64,000 bases of DNA, taken from UBA668 sp038234785. Lineage in GTDB: Bacteria > Actinomycetota > Acidimicrobiia > Acidimicrobiales > Ilumatobacteraceae. The notes beneath the pieces are model-generated. The model was given only the letters and a program-made list of their open reading frames with translations. It was not told the origin of the DNA and did not search any database. The stretch is from contig JBBQTC010000002.1 of assembly GCA_038234785.1 (NCBI GenBank), positions 1 to 64,000 of the forward strand, written 5' to 3'. A program made the position numbers and the translations under genes. This document shows positions 17,506 to 25,492 of the stretch, piece after piece (positions within the stretch are counted from its first letter, which is position 1; each line of letters begins with the position of its first letter).

Positions 17506-18048
17506 TCAGCCCACTGCGGCGAGCACGACACGGGCGACCTGGCCCAGCGCCAGCCCGACCACGGCACCGGCCACCACATCGGAGGGGTGGTGGATGCGGA
17601 CGTACGCGCGACTCGTGGCCACCACGCCGGCGAGACCGAACCACAGAGGTGCCGAGCGAGCACCGCCCCAGGTGGTGAGCACCGTTGCGGCGAAGAATGC
17701 GGAGGAGGCGTGGCCACTCGGAAAGCTGCTCGTGGATGGCTTGCGAATCGGATAGCGGGGATCGCCGGCCTCGGTGGGGCGTGTGCGCCGGAACAGGCGT
17801 TTGATGCCCTGGTTGACGATGAGGCTCTCGGCGCCGATCAGTGCCGAGAAGACGAACGCCTGCTGAGCGTGGTGTTCGCTGGTGAGGCCTCGGGTGGCGC
17901 CGACGATGTGCCAGATGAGGCTGTGGTCGCCGAGCTCGCTCGCCGTCGTGAACACCGTGTCGGCGATGGGTTTGCCGCGGAGCCGTTCGAGCTGGGCGTC
18001 TGCCCACTGGTCGAACGAACTGACCCTTGGATGCTCCAACAGGCTCAT
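17506..18048 (-). CDS. PAP2-family phosphatase (membrane)
   Basis: 180 residues with the three-part phosphatase signature: KRLFRRTRP (Kx6RP), FPSGHASS, and SRAYVRIHHPSDV (SRx5Hx3D). Hydrophobic helices surround these motifs. Substrates of the family include phosphatidic acid and isoprenyl pyrophosphate. The start overlaps the stop of the RecB-like gene by ATGA (18045-18048), and the WS/DGAT gene follows 24 bases after the stop, so a link to lipid storage is plausible. Confidence 0.83.
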   Translation of the reverse strand: MSLLEHPRVSSFDQWADAQLERLRGKPIADTVFTTASELGDHSLIWHIVGATRGLTSEHHAQQAFVFSALIGAESLIVNQGIKRLFRRTRPTEAGDPRYPIRKPSTSSFPSGHASSAFFAATVLTTWGGARSAPLWFGLAGVVATSRAYVRIHHPSDVVAGAVVGLALGQVARVVLAAVG

Positions 18049-18866
18049 GCGGCGGCCGGAGGGCGGAAGCGCACCGGAGCTTCGATGGCGGCCAGCTCGG
18101 GCTGACCACCGAACGCCGGGCACCACGGCTGGAACGCACAGGAGGCGCAGAGCGCTCCCTGCTTGGGACGGAAGTCGCCGGTCTGGCACGCCTTCTCCAC
18201 GGCCTTCCACACCGCGGTGGTGCGAGTGGTGAGGAACTTGACCGACTGCGCCGACGGTGTGGCGGTGATGACCTCGCCCGTGCGCAGGTACATCAGGCGG
18301 ATCGCCACCGGGCGCCGACCGAGCACCTCGCTGCAGAGGAACGAGTAGAAGTGCACCCCTGCGAGGCGGCTCTGCTCGTACTTGACCCCAGGGGCTCTGC
18401 CGGTCTTGTAGTCGGTGACGACGAGCTCGCCATCGGCATCGAGCTCGAGCCGATCGATGATGCCGCGTAGCGCCAGCGAACCCACCTGCGCTTCCAACCG
18501 CAACTCGAGACCGATGTCGCGGATGGCGGTGGGGTCCTCCATCGTGAAGTAGGACTCGACCAGGGTCCAGGCGTCGTCGAAGAACGCCTGCGCCTCGCGG
18601 TCGTCGAGGCCGAGGAGGGTGAAGTCGGGATCGATCCGGTACTCGGCGACCGCCTGAGCGAACGCGACCTGTGCTGCGGCCTCGTTGCGCAGCTCGTTGG
18701 GCTGCATGAAGAGCAGCTCCAGCACCCGGTGGACCAGCGAACCCTTCGTGGCCTGGGGACTGGGTGGCTCGGGCAGCTTCTCGATGCTGGCGAAGCGGAA
18801 CGCCATGGGACAGGAGAGAAAGGCCTCGACCCGGCTGGGGGACAGACTGGTGGGCACCGGGTACAT
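18045..18866 (-). CDS. RecB-family PD-(D/E)XK nuclease with Fe-S cysteines
   Basis: 273 residues. Nuclease core: LVHRVLE (the His motif), GIIDRLEL (Asp) and VVTDYKTGR (D-x-K). A cysteine early (Cys19 in FLSCP) and three near the end (CASC then PWC) form the four-Cys iron-sulfur staple seen in AddB/Cas4-type nucleases. It is expected to cut single-stranded DNA ends in repair. There is no CRISPR array nearby, so a stand-alone repair role is favoured over Cas4. Confidence 0.83.
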   Translation of the reverse strand: MYPVPTSLSPSRVEAFLSCPMAFRFASIEKLPEPPSPQATKGSLVHRVLELLFMQPNELRNEAAAQVAFAQAVAEYRIDPDFTLLGLDDREAQAFFDDAWTLVESYFTMEDPTAIRDIGLELRLEAQVGSLALRGIIDRLELDADGELVVTDYKTGRAPGVKYEQSRLAGVHFYSFLCSEVLGRRPVAIRLMYLRTGEVITATPSAQSVKFLTTRTTAVWKAVEKACQTGDFRPKQGALCASCAFQPWCPAFGGQPELAAIEAPVRFRPPAAA

Positions 18867-18904
18867 GCCGTCACTGTAGAGAAGGGGTGCGCGAGAGTTG
18901 CACC

Positions 18905-19384
18905 ATGTCGTCCGACGACCAGCTCCCGGGCGGGGAGCACGTACAGGGTCTGCTCCCGCCCGACGGGGTCGCGTGGCCGCCCGAACCCCCCGCTGCGCCG
19001 ACGCCTGTGGTCGTCGGCGATCTCGGTGCCGGCCCCGCGTCGAGACCCGCCGATGCCCACATCGATGACTGGAGGTCGATGCCTGTCGATGCTCCCGCGG
19101 GCTATCGGGGCAGCCGGTCGGCCCCCTTGGGTGAGCCGAACACAGATGTCTGGTCGGTCCTGTCGTTCGCCACGGCAGTGGTCGGCCTGTTGCCGTTCCT
19201 CTGGTCTGCTCCGGTGCTGTCGGTCCTCGCGATCGCCTTCGGGATCACCGGCCGCCGGACGTGCTCGCTCGATCCGATGAAGCGGGGCGGGCGATGGGCG
19301 ACGGCCGGACTCGTGATCGGCGTCCTGACGTTGGTGACCGTGGGCGCGATGCTGGCTGCGGGCAGGCTCACGCTGGGCGTGTGA
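18905..19384 (+). CDS. DUF4190-type small membrane protein
   Basis: 159 residues from ATG 18905. About 75 residues of Pro/Gly-rich cytosolic region are followed by two membrane helices: SVLSFATAVVGLLPFLWSAPVLSV... region at about 83-108, and TAGLVIGVLTLVTVGAMLAAG. A GRRT...KRGGRWA loop lies between them, which is the DUF4190 layout. No function is known. It overlaps the convergent hydrolase by 17 bases at its 3' end. Confidence 0.65.
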   Translation: MSSDDQLPGGEHVQGLLPPDGVAWPPEPPAAPTPVVVGDLGAGPASRPADAHIDDWRSMPVDAPAGYRGSRSAPLGEPNTDVWSVLSFATAVVGLLPFLWSAPVLSVLAIAFGITGRRTCSLDPMKRGGRWATAGLVIGVLTLVTVGAMLAAGRLTLGV

Positions 19385-20228
19385 GCTCCTGGGCGATGAC
19401 GTCGGCGACGAGCAGCGGTCTGCTCATCGGGCCGAAGTGATCGAGCGCGTCGAGTTGGAGGTACCGACCGTTGGGCAGCCGTTCGGCCACCAGGGCGGCG
19501 ATCTGCGACGGTTGCATCACATCGACCCGTCCGGCCACCACGAGGGTCTCGGTGTCGATCTCGGGGAGGTGGAGCCACGTGTCGTGCGCTGCGCCGGTCA
19601 GGAAGGTCTCTGCCTCGGTGTCCGGCCGACACTTGAGGTGGACGCCCTCGTCGTCGGGCGTGAAGCCGTGAAGGACGTATGCACGGAGCGCCTCCGGCGT
19701 GAAGCTGTTGAGCGGGGGCTTCGACGCGAAGTTCTCGATCGCCGCCTCGTACGAGCCGAACGTCGCTCGCCGACGTCGTGCGCCGATCACCATCGTGCTC
19801 TCGCCCTGAGGTGTGTCGCTCTGCTCGACGGCTCGCTCCTCCGGGGGAGGGAACACGATCGGTTCGAACAGCACGAGGCGCCGGAACAGCGACGGCTGGC
19901 GATGCGCGGCGATCAGCAGGCAGGCGCCTCCCATCGAGTGGCCGAATGCGTCGATCGGACGACCGTCGTTGAGTCCGACGAGCCACTGCGCCAGCGCCTG
20001 CGCATCGTCGCCGTAGCGTTGCCAGTCGACCGGGCCATCCGGACGGGGAGTGTCGCCATGCCCGCGGTAGTCGAATGCGACGCAGTGGAACCGGTCGGCG
20101 AGTGCATGGGCAATCGGTTCGTAGCACTGACCGTGAAACCCCGTCGCATGCGAGACCAGCAACGGTGTGCCGTGGCCACCGAGGTCGTGCACTGCGATCT
20201 CGACGTCATCGGTCGAGGCGACGATCAT
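19368..20228 (-). CDS. Alpha/beta hydrolase
   Basis: 286 residues. Oxyanion region SHATGFHG, nucleophile elbow FGHSMGG, acid in GRVDVMQP and His in LDHFGPM complete the triad. The substrate is unknown; relatives act on esters, lactones or epoxides. ATG 20228 overlaps the stop of the upstream LapA-like gene (ATGA), which itself overlaps the acyl-CoA dehydrogenase, so the three are translated as a coupled unit. Confidence 0.83.
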   Translation of the reverse strand: MIVASTDDVEIAVHDLGGHGTPLLVSHATGFHGQCYEPIAHALADRFHCVAFDYRGHGDTPRPDGPVDWQRYGDDAQALAQWLVGLNDGRPIDAFGHSMGGACLLIAAHRQPSLFRRLVLFEPIVFPPPEERAVEQSDTPQGESTMVIGARRRRATFGSYEAAIENFASKPPLNSFTPEALRAYVLHGFTPDDEGVHLKCRPDTEAETFLTGAAHDTWLHLPEIDTETLVVAGRVDVMQPSQIAALVAERLPNGRYLQLDALDHFGPMSRPLLVADVIAQELTRPA

Positions 20229-20530
20229 CGCTCGTCCTTGACCTTCTTGTCCGTCTTGACCTTCGCCGCCTTGCGTCGCTTCAGGCCCCAGATGAGCAGC
20301 CGGTCGAGCGCCACGCCGAGGAGCAGCGCGATGAAGATCGACCACCGCACGGTCGTGTCCCACGTGAACACGACGAATTTGATCTTGGTCTCGTGATCGT
20401 TGGCGATGATGAAGATGAGGATGACGACGGCCAGCGCGATCGCGGCGATCAGCCGACCGCTCGGTCCGTTGCTCCCGCTCGCGGTCGCGTGGTCGTGGTC
20501 CTTGGGAAGGTCCTCGTGCTGAAAGCTCAT
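20225..20530 (-). CDS. LapA-like (DUF1049) small membrane protein
   Basis: 101 residues. A His/Asp-rich N-terminus is followed by two helices (LIAAIALAVVILIFIIAN and WSIFIALLLGVALDRLLIWG) separated by a short beta-like KIKFVVFTWDT, the classical LapA pattern. The C-terminus is strongly basic. LapA proteins take part in lipopolysaccharide assembly in Gram-negatives; their role in actinobacteria is unknown. Overlaps both neighbours by ATGA. Confidence 0.72.
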   Translation of the reverse strand: MSFQHEDLPKDHDHATASGSNGPSGRLIAAIALAVVILIFIIANDHETKIKFVVFTWDTTVRWSIFIALLLGVALDRLLIWGLKRRKAAKVKTDKKVKDER

Positions 20531-21657
20531 GATGTTGCTCCTGTCTTCGACGGCCTGGGTTCTCGGGGGAGACCGAGCAGGCGTTCCCCGATGATGTTGC
20601 GTTGCACCTGACTGGTGCCGCCGGCGATGCGTCCACCCGGTGCCTGCAGCACGCCGAACGAATCGGGGCCGTCGAGCATCGCGTCGGCGCCGGCCAGCTC
20701 GGCACGCAGCATCGCCGTATCGAACATCATCTCCGTGATGCCCAATTTCATCAGGCTCGCCGCAGTGGACGCAATGGGGCCCTGACGCCGTGCCATCGCC
20801 TTGTAGGCGCCGCCCTTGGCGAGCAGCGTGGCCAGACCTTGCCGTTCGGTCATGCTGAGGTTTCGTCCCTCGGCAAGCCTGGCCATCGACTCGAGCCGTC
20901 GTTCGAGACCGATGACGCTGGTGCCGATGTGTCCGCGCTCACTGGTGAGCACCGACATGCCGACGGTCCAGCCGCCGTGCAGCGGGCCGAGCAGGTGGTC
21001 GGCCGGCAGTTCGACGTCGGTGAAGAACACCTCGTCGAACTCCGATTCGCCGGTCATCTGCCGCAACGGTCGCACCTCGACCCCAGGGAGATCCATGGGG
21101 AAGACGAAGAACGAGATCCCCTCGTGCTTGGGCGCTTCGGGATCGGTGCGGGCCATGAGGATGCCCCAGTTGCTGTACCGCCCGCCGCTGCACCAGACCT
21201 TCTGCCCGTTGATGATGAACCGGTCCCCGTCGCGTTCGGCCTTCGTGGACAGCCCGCCGAGATCGCTGCCGGCGCCGGGTTCACTGAACAACTGGCACCA
21301 GACGTGCTCGGTCGAGAGAGTCGTCGCCAGGTGCCGGGCCTTCTGCTCGGGCGTGCCGAACGCGAGGAGTGCTCCGCCGGCGAGGACCAATCCGACCATG
21401 TTGAACACGCTGGGCACGCCCGCCAGCGCGCATTCGTACTGCCACGCGGCGTTGTGGTCGGCAGTCAGGTCGCGCCCACCGAACTCGGTGGGCCAGTGGA
21501 TGCCGGCATAGCCCGCAGCATGGACCTCGCGGTGCCATGCCAACCCGCGCTCGACGAGGTCGGGCGGGCAGATGGCGCCGTAGTCGCGGGGTGCGTGGTC
21601 CGAGTTGGCTGCCAACCAGTGGCGCGCGTCGGTCTGGAACTCGTCGACTCCGATCAT
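20527..21657 (-). CDS. Acyl-CoA dehydrogenase
   Basis: 376 residues from ATG 21657. Recognisable family segments: QLFSEPGAGSDLGGLSTKAE (substrate/flavin binding), INGQKVWCSGG, FDEVFFTDVELPADHLLG, and the C-terminal GGTSQVQRNIIGERLLGLPRE. This FadE subgroup often handles steroid or other bulky acyl-CoAs. FAD would pass electrons to ETF. The gene is 37 bases after the SDR stop and starts a coupled three-gene run. Confidence 0.86.
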   Translation of the reverse strand: MIGVDEFQTDARHWLAANSDHAPRDYGAICPPDLVERGLAWHREVHAAGYAGIHWPTEFGGRDLTADHNAAWQYECALAGVPSVFNMVGLVLAGGALLAFGTPEQKARHLATTLSTEHVWCQLFSEPGAGSDLGGLSTKAERDGDRFIINGQKVWCSGGRYSNWGILMARTDPEAPKHEGISFFVFPMDLPGVEVRPLRQMTGESEFDEVFFTDVELPADHLLGPLHGGWTVGMSVLTSERGHIGTSVIGLERRLESMARLAEGRNLSMTERQGLATLLAKGGAYKAMARRQGPIASTAASLMKLGITEMMFDTAMLRAELAGADAMLDGPDSFGVLQAPGGRIAGGTSQVQRNIIGERLLGLPREPRPSKTGATS

Positions 21658-21694
21658 CGTCCGCGGACCGTAGTCGTGTCGCCAGGCGGGTTCG

Positions 21695-22594
21695 TTACTT
21701 GAAGAACGGCAGGAACAGCGCCGTCTCCTCCGGGAGGTTGTTGGGAACCGCGTAGCCGGACTGGTCGGTGATGGTGTCCCAGTTGTCGCGCACGTCCTCC
21801 ATCTGGAGGTCGGGGTTGAAGTAGCCGTTGGTCTCGCCGATGAACACGTGGGCGACGCGGCCACCGCCGACGCTGAACAACTGGCCCGACACCGGGCAGT
21901 CCTCGTGGGCGAGGTAGGCCACGAGGGGCGACACGAGTCCGGGCGAGAGCTTCTCACCGAACGCACCACCCATGAGGTTCTCGGTCATGCGGGTGAGTGC
22001 GAGCGGTGCGATCGCGTTGGCCTTGATGTTGTACTTGGCGCCCTCGACCGCGAGCACCCGGGTGAACCCGACGAGGCCCATCTTCGCCGCGCCGTAGTTG
22101 GTCTGGCCGAAGTTGCCGAACACGCCCGCCGCTGAAGACGTGCTGACGATGCGGCCGTAGCCCTGGTCGCGCATGACGACCCACGCCGGCTGGGTGACAT
22201 AGAACGCACCCTTGAGGTGGACGTCGAGCACTGGGTTGAGCAGCTCGGGGGTCATGTTGTGGAACGACTTGTCGCGCAGGATGCCGGCGTTGTTGATGAG
22301 CACGTCGACCTTGCCATAGGCGTCGAGTGCGGTCTGCACGATGGCCTGGCCGCCCTCGGGCGTGGCCACCGAGTTCGTGTCGGCGACGGCCTCGCCGCCC
22401 AGCGACTTGATCTCGTCGACGACGTGTTCTGCGGCGCCCTTGTCGCTGCCGCTGCCGTCGACCGCGCCGCCCAGGTCGTTGATGACGACCAGCGCGCCGC
22501 GCGACGCCATCAGCAGCGCGTGCTGGCGACCGAGGCCGCCACCTGCGCCCGTGATGATGACTACCTTGCCGTCGTAACCGAGTTGATCGCTCAT
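21695..22594 (-). CDS. Short-chain dehydrogenase (3-hydroxyacyl-CoA dehydrogenase-like)
   Basis: 299 residues. NAD-binding TGAGGGLGRQHA, INDLGGAVDG, NNAGILRDKSF, catalytic Ser in STSSAAG and the NYGAAKMG Tyr/Lys pair. The GRQHALLMASRGA-type N-terminus and the length match the HSD17B4/MFE-2-type SDRs that oxidise (3R)-hydroxyacyl-CoA. Together with the acyl-CoA dehydrogenase downstream and the acyl-CoA synthetase upstream it suggests a beta-oxidation set. Confidence 0.86.
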   Translation of the reverse strand: MSDQLGYDGKVVIITGAGGGLGRQHALLMASRGALVVINDLGGAVDGSGSDKGAAEHVVDEIKSLGGEAVADTNSVATPEGGQAIVQTALDAYGKVDVLINNAGILRDKSFHNMTPELLNPVLDVHLKGAFYVTQPAWVVMRDQGYGRIVSTSSAAGVFGNFGQTNYGAAKMGLVGFTRVLAVEGAKYNIKANAIAPLALTRMTENLMGGAFGEKLSPGLVSPLVAYLAHEDCPVSGQLFSVGGGRVAHVFIGETNGYFNPDLQMEDVRDNWDTITDQSGYAVPNNLPEETALFLPFFK

Positions 22595-22728
22595 GCTCCG
22601 GAAACTACTGGCCGTCCTCGGTGGGGAAGAAACCGGCACGATCGACGGGCGCCGGACCCTCGCTCGATCCTCGATCGACCCTCGATCGACGCTCGCCCGA
22701 CGCTCGCCCTCTCACCGTTCCTCTCTTC

Positions 22729-22770
22729 TCGCGAGTACCAGAACGTGAATTCGCATTCTTGTACTCGCGA
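22729..22770. repeat. 42-base imperfect palindrome
   Basis: Ten-base perfect outer arms (TCGCGAGTAC and its complement) enclose a nearly symmetric interior centred on GAATTC at 22747-22752. It lies in the 280-base gap between the SDR start and the acyl-CoA synthetase stop, both on the minus strand. It could be a hairpin terminator, a protein site or a dispersed repeat. The same gap also holds short tandem CTCGATCGAC-type units at 22660-22710. Confidence 0.6.
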
Positions 22771-22795
22771 AAACGGCCGCACGGAGGCACGGGGG

Positions 22796-22845
22796 AGCCG
22801 GGGAGAGGGCGGTGTGGGCGAGCCGGGGAGTGGGCGGTGTGGGCG
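22796..22845. repeat. 25-base tandem duplication
   Basis: Two adjacent G-rich 25-base units (22796-22820 and 22821-22845) each begin AGCCGGGGAG and end GGGCG, with one mismatch between them. No coding frame is supported here. Confidence 0.6.
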
Positions 22846-22874
22846 AGTGCAGGGGGACGGGGCGAAGCGACGGG

Positions 22875-24548
22875 TCAGCCGTGGCCGAGTCGGCGCAGCG
22901 CGTCGGCCTTGAGCGACGCGTAGTCGAGCTTGCCGTTGGCCGCTCGCCCGATCGACTCGATCGGCAGGATCCGCTTCGGCGCCTTGAAGTGGGCGAGACG
23001 TTCGCGGACGTGAGCGATCAGCACGGCCTCGTCGACCTCGTCGCCGGCGTGCACCTCGACCAACGCTGTGATGGCCTCACCGAAACGGTCGTCGGGTACG
23101 CCGACCACGGCGGCATCGGCGACGCTCGGGTGGAGCTTGAGCGCCTCTTCCACCTCCTCCGGGTACACCTTCTCGCCGCCGGTGTTGATGCACTGGCTGC
23201 CGCGGCCGTACAGCTTCAGGGTGCCGTCGGCCTCGACCTCTGCCCAGTCGCCGGGGATGCTCCATCGAACGCCGTCGTGGAGGACGAAGGTGGCGGCGCT
23301 CTTGGCCTCGTCCTTGTAGTAGCCGACGGGTGTGCGGCCGCGCAGGGCGACCCGCCCGCGCTCGCCGCTGCCCGGCACCACCTCATCGCCGTCTTCGGTG
23401 AGCACCTTGGTGTTGGGCCCAAGGGCGAACTTCGCCGTGCCGCCACCGGGCGATGCGGACGACTCGGCAGTGGTGGTGTTGCTGGCCATGCCGATCGCCT
23501 CGCTGCTGCCCAGGCTGTCGATCATGATGAGGCGCGCGTTGTGGCGGAGCAACCCTGCCTTGGTCTCGGCGGCCCAGATCACGCCGCTGGACACGACGAC
23601 GCGCAGGGAGGACATGTCCCATCGATCGGGTTCCGCGTCGAGCGCTTTCAGGATCGGCTTGGCGAAGGCGTCGCCCACGATCGAGATGCTGTTGACGCGG
23701 TGGTGCTGGATGGTGTCGAGCAGCTCCACCGGGTCGAAGTGGCGGCCCACCATGGTGACGACGGACCCGGCCAGGACCAGGTTCCACATCGCGTTGAACG
23801 CCCCGGTGCCATGCATCAGCGGTGCGGCCGGCAGGTTGCGTGGCCCGGGCTTGGACATCCGATCGTCGAACTCGGCCCAGCCGGGCACGGTGGGGAGTGG
23901 CCGCTTCGACGGCGCGTCGAGGCTGCCGACGACGTCGTCCTGTCGCCACATGACGCCCTTGGGCATGCCGGTGGTGCCACCGGTGTAGAGGATGTAGAGG
24001 TCGTCGGCGCTGCGACCCCACGGCGGGATCGTGCGGCTCGTTGCCGAGGCCGCCGCTGACTCGTAGGCGATGGCCCACTCCGGGCACGTGTCGGTGCCGT
24101 CGTCGACCCAGATCCATGTGTGCACTCCCGGCACCCTGCTGCGCATGTGCGCACAGTGCTCGGTGAAGGTGCCATGGAAGATGACGGCGACGGCGTCGGA
24201 GTTGGTCCACAGATAGGCGAGCTCGTCGTCGCTGTAGCGGTAGTTGGTGTTGACCGGTGCGAGGCCGGCCTTGTAGATCCCGAACATGCTCTCGAGGTAC
24301 TCGGGGCAGTTGTACAGGTAGTGCGCAACCTTGTCCTGATGGCCAGCGCCTGCTGCGAGCAACGTGGCTGCGATGCCGTCGGCGCGACGGTCGAACTCGG
24401 CCCAGCTGTAGGTGCGCTCACCCTGGACCTGGGCGATGGTGTCGGGGAACCGATCGGCGTTGCGTTCCCAGATCTCGGCGAGGTTCCAACCAGCAGTCAC
24501 GGGGATCGACCGTAGCCCTTCCCGAAAGGATGCGGCACGTTCGACCAT
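22875..24548 (-). CDS. Acyl-CoA synthetase (AMP-forming, FadD type)
   Basis: 557 residues from ATG 24548. AMP-binding P-loop TGGTTGMPKGVMW, the acyl pocket and A5 region DSLGSSEAIGM, a WSIPGDWA A7-type segment and the A10 Lys in GRAANGKLDY. The enzyme activates a carboxylic acid to acyl-adenylate and then acyl-CoA. The long lid around PLMHGTGAF is typical of actinobacterial FadD proteins near steroid genes. It is upstream of the SDR/acyl-CoA dehydrogenase set on the same strand. Confidence 0.86.
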   Translation of the reverse strand: MVERAASFREGLRSIPVTAGWNLAEIWERNADRFPDTIAQVQGERTYSWAEFDRRADGIAATLLAAGAGHQDKVAHYLYNCPEYLESMFGIYKAGLAPVNTNYRYSDDELAYLWTNSDAVAVIFHGTFTEHCAHMRSRVPGVHTWIWVDDGTDTCPEWAIAYESAAASATSRTIPPWGRSADDLYILYTGGTTGMPKGVMWRQDDVVGSLDAPSKRPLPTVPGWAEFDDRMSKPGPRNLPAAPLMHGTGAFNAMWNLVLAGSVVTMVGRHFDPVELLDTIQHHRVNSISIVGDAFAKPILKALDAEPDRWDMSSLRVVVSSGVIWAAETKAGLLRHNARLIMIDSLGSSEAIGMASNTTTAESSASPGGGTAKFALGPNTKVLTEDGDEVVPGSGERGRVALRGRTPVGYYKDEAKSAATFVLHDGVRWSIPGDWAEVEADGTLKLYGRGSQCINTGGEKVYPEEVEEALKLHPSVADAAVVGVPDDRFGEAITALVEVHAGDEVDEAVLIAHVRERLAHFKAPKRILPIESIGRAANGKLDYASLKADALRRLGHG

Positions 24549-24593
24549 CGCTCGATCGGGCGCGAAACCGTGCCAGTTGTGACTCACTTTCCA

Positions 24594-24730
24594 CCCATGG
24601 GCGCGGAAACGGGCGGTGGTGTCACCGTGTCGCGCCCATGGGCGCGGAAACGGGCGGCCTTGACACGTTGTCGCGCCCATGGGGGGTGTGGGGGGTTGGT
24701 GGCGCGAGACGGGCGCCAGGAAACGGGCGG
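24594..24730. repeat. GC-rich intergenic repeat with internal palindrome
   Basis: An identical 23-base unit beginning CCCATGGGCGCGGAAACGGG occurs at 24594-24616 and 24635-24657, and partial copies follow to 24730 (CGCGCCCATGG at 24672-24682; GAAACGGGCGG at 24720-24730). The second copy includes a perfect 16-base palindrome CGCGCCCATGGGCGCG (24631-24646). It sits between the ClpP stop and the acyl-CoA synthetase start. Confidence 0.65.
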
Positions 24731-24744
24731 TCGGGGGGCGGCGG

Positions 24745-25380
24745 TCAGGCGGCCGGAGCCGTGGAGGCGGCGGGAAGCAGCGGCGTGGCACCGATGACGA
24801 GCTCACGGCGTTCGATGATGTGGTCGACGAGGCCGTACGCGCGCGCCTGCTCGCCGCGCACGATGTAGTCGCGATCGATGTCGGCGACGATGCGCTCACG
24901 CGTCTGCCCGGTGGAGCACTCGAGGATGTCGACCATCCGCCTCCGCATCTCGACCATCTCGGCGACGGCGAGTTCCATGTCGACCGATTGACCCTGCGCG
25001 CCACCATGGGGCTGGTGGATGAGCACCCGCGCATTGGGGAGCGCGAATCGCTTGCCGGGGGTGCCGGCGGCGAGCAGTACGGCGGCTGCTGACGCCGCCT
25101 GGCCGACGCAGATCGTCGCCACGTCGGGGGCGATGAACCGCATCGTGTCGTAGATGGCGAAGAGCCCGTTCATGTCGCCACCGGGGCTGTTGATGTAGAG
25201 CGCGATGTCGCGGTCGGGTTGTTCGCTCTCGAGGTGCAGCAGTTGGGCGACGACCAGGTTCGTGACCTGGTCGTCGATCGCGGTGCCGAGGAAGACGATC
25301 CGGTTGACGAGCAGTCGTGAGTAGATGTCGTAGGCCCGCTCGCCGCGGCTGGTGGTCTCGATGACGGTGGGAATGAGCAC
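24745..25380 (-). CDS. clpP: ClpP-type ATP-dependent protease subunit, ArsR-operator linked
   Basis: 211 residues from GTG 25380. The triad is complete at the standard positions: Ser97 in GQAASAAA, His122 in IHQPHGG and Asp171 in DIDRDY; the YINSPGG oxyanion strand and the YDIYSRLL N-terminal segment for chaperone docking are present. It forms a barrel protease that needs a Clp ATPase. It is alone: no clpX, tig or second clpP lies beside it, so it may be an accessory ClpP. Its promoter region holds two inverted repeats shared with the divergent ArsR operon; the nearer one begins 18 bases upstream of the start. Confidence 0.85.
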   Translation of the reverse strand: MLIPTVIETTSRGERAYDIYSRLLVNRIVFLGTAIDDQVTNLVVAQLLHLESEQPDRDIALYINSPGGDMNGLFAIYDTMRFIAPDVATICVGQAASAAAVLLAAGTPGKRFALPNARVLIHQPHGGAQGQSVDMELAVAEMVEMRRRMVDILECSTGQTRERIVADIDRDYIVRGEQARAYGLVDHIIERRELVIGATPLLPAASTAPAA

Positions 25381-25397
25381 GTTCGCCCCGTTTCAGG

Positions 25398-25415
25398 TGC
25401 AACTTGAGAGTTGCA
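25398..25415. promoter_or_regulatory. ArsR-type operator 1
   Basis: TGCAAC-N6-GTTGCA, extended to eight matching bases per arm (GTGCAACT/AGTTGCAC). It lies close upstream of clpP, in the 112-base gap between divergent starts. The same 6-6-6 geometry recurs 46 bases away. Confidence 0.7.
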
Positions 25416-25443
25416 CTTGACCGTACCGTCCGGTGGACTGAAG

Positions 25444-25461
25444 TGCAACCATTGAGTTGCA
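25444..25461. promoter_or_regulatory. ArsR-type operator 2
   Basis: Second TGCAAC-N6-GTTGCA copy, 31 bases before the SRPBCC start at 25493. Two equal sites in one divergent promoter next to an ArsR gene make autoregulation and co-control of clpP the simplest reading. Confidence 0.7.
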
Positions 25462-25492
25462 TTGGTGGACAGGCCCGCCTAGCGTTCCGTCC

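Noticed and set aside
16600..18105. Long plus-strand open frame across WS/DGAT and PAP2
   Set aside because: Antisense shadow; the minus-strand proteins carry clear catalytic motifs.
18045..18866. Cas4 assignment for the Fe-S nuclease
   Set aside because: Same four-Cys architecture is used by AddB/RecB-like repair nucleases and there is no CRISPR locus.
24594..24730. Possible CRISPR-like repeats
   Set aside because: Units are short, spacing is irregular, no leader or cas genes, and the nearest RecB-like nuclease is several kilobases away.
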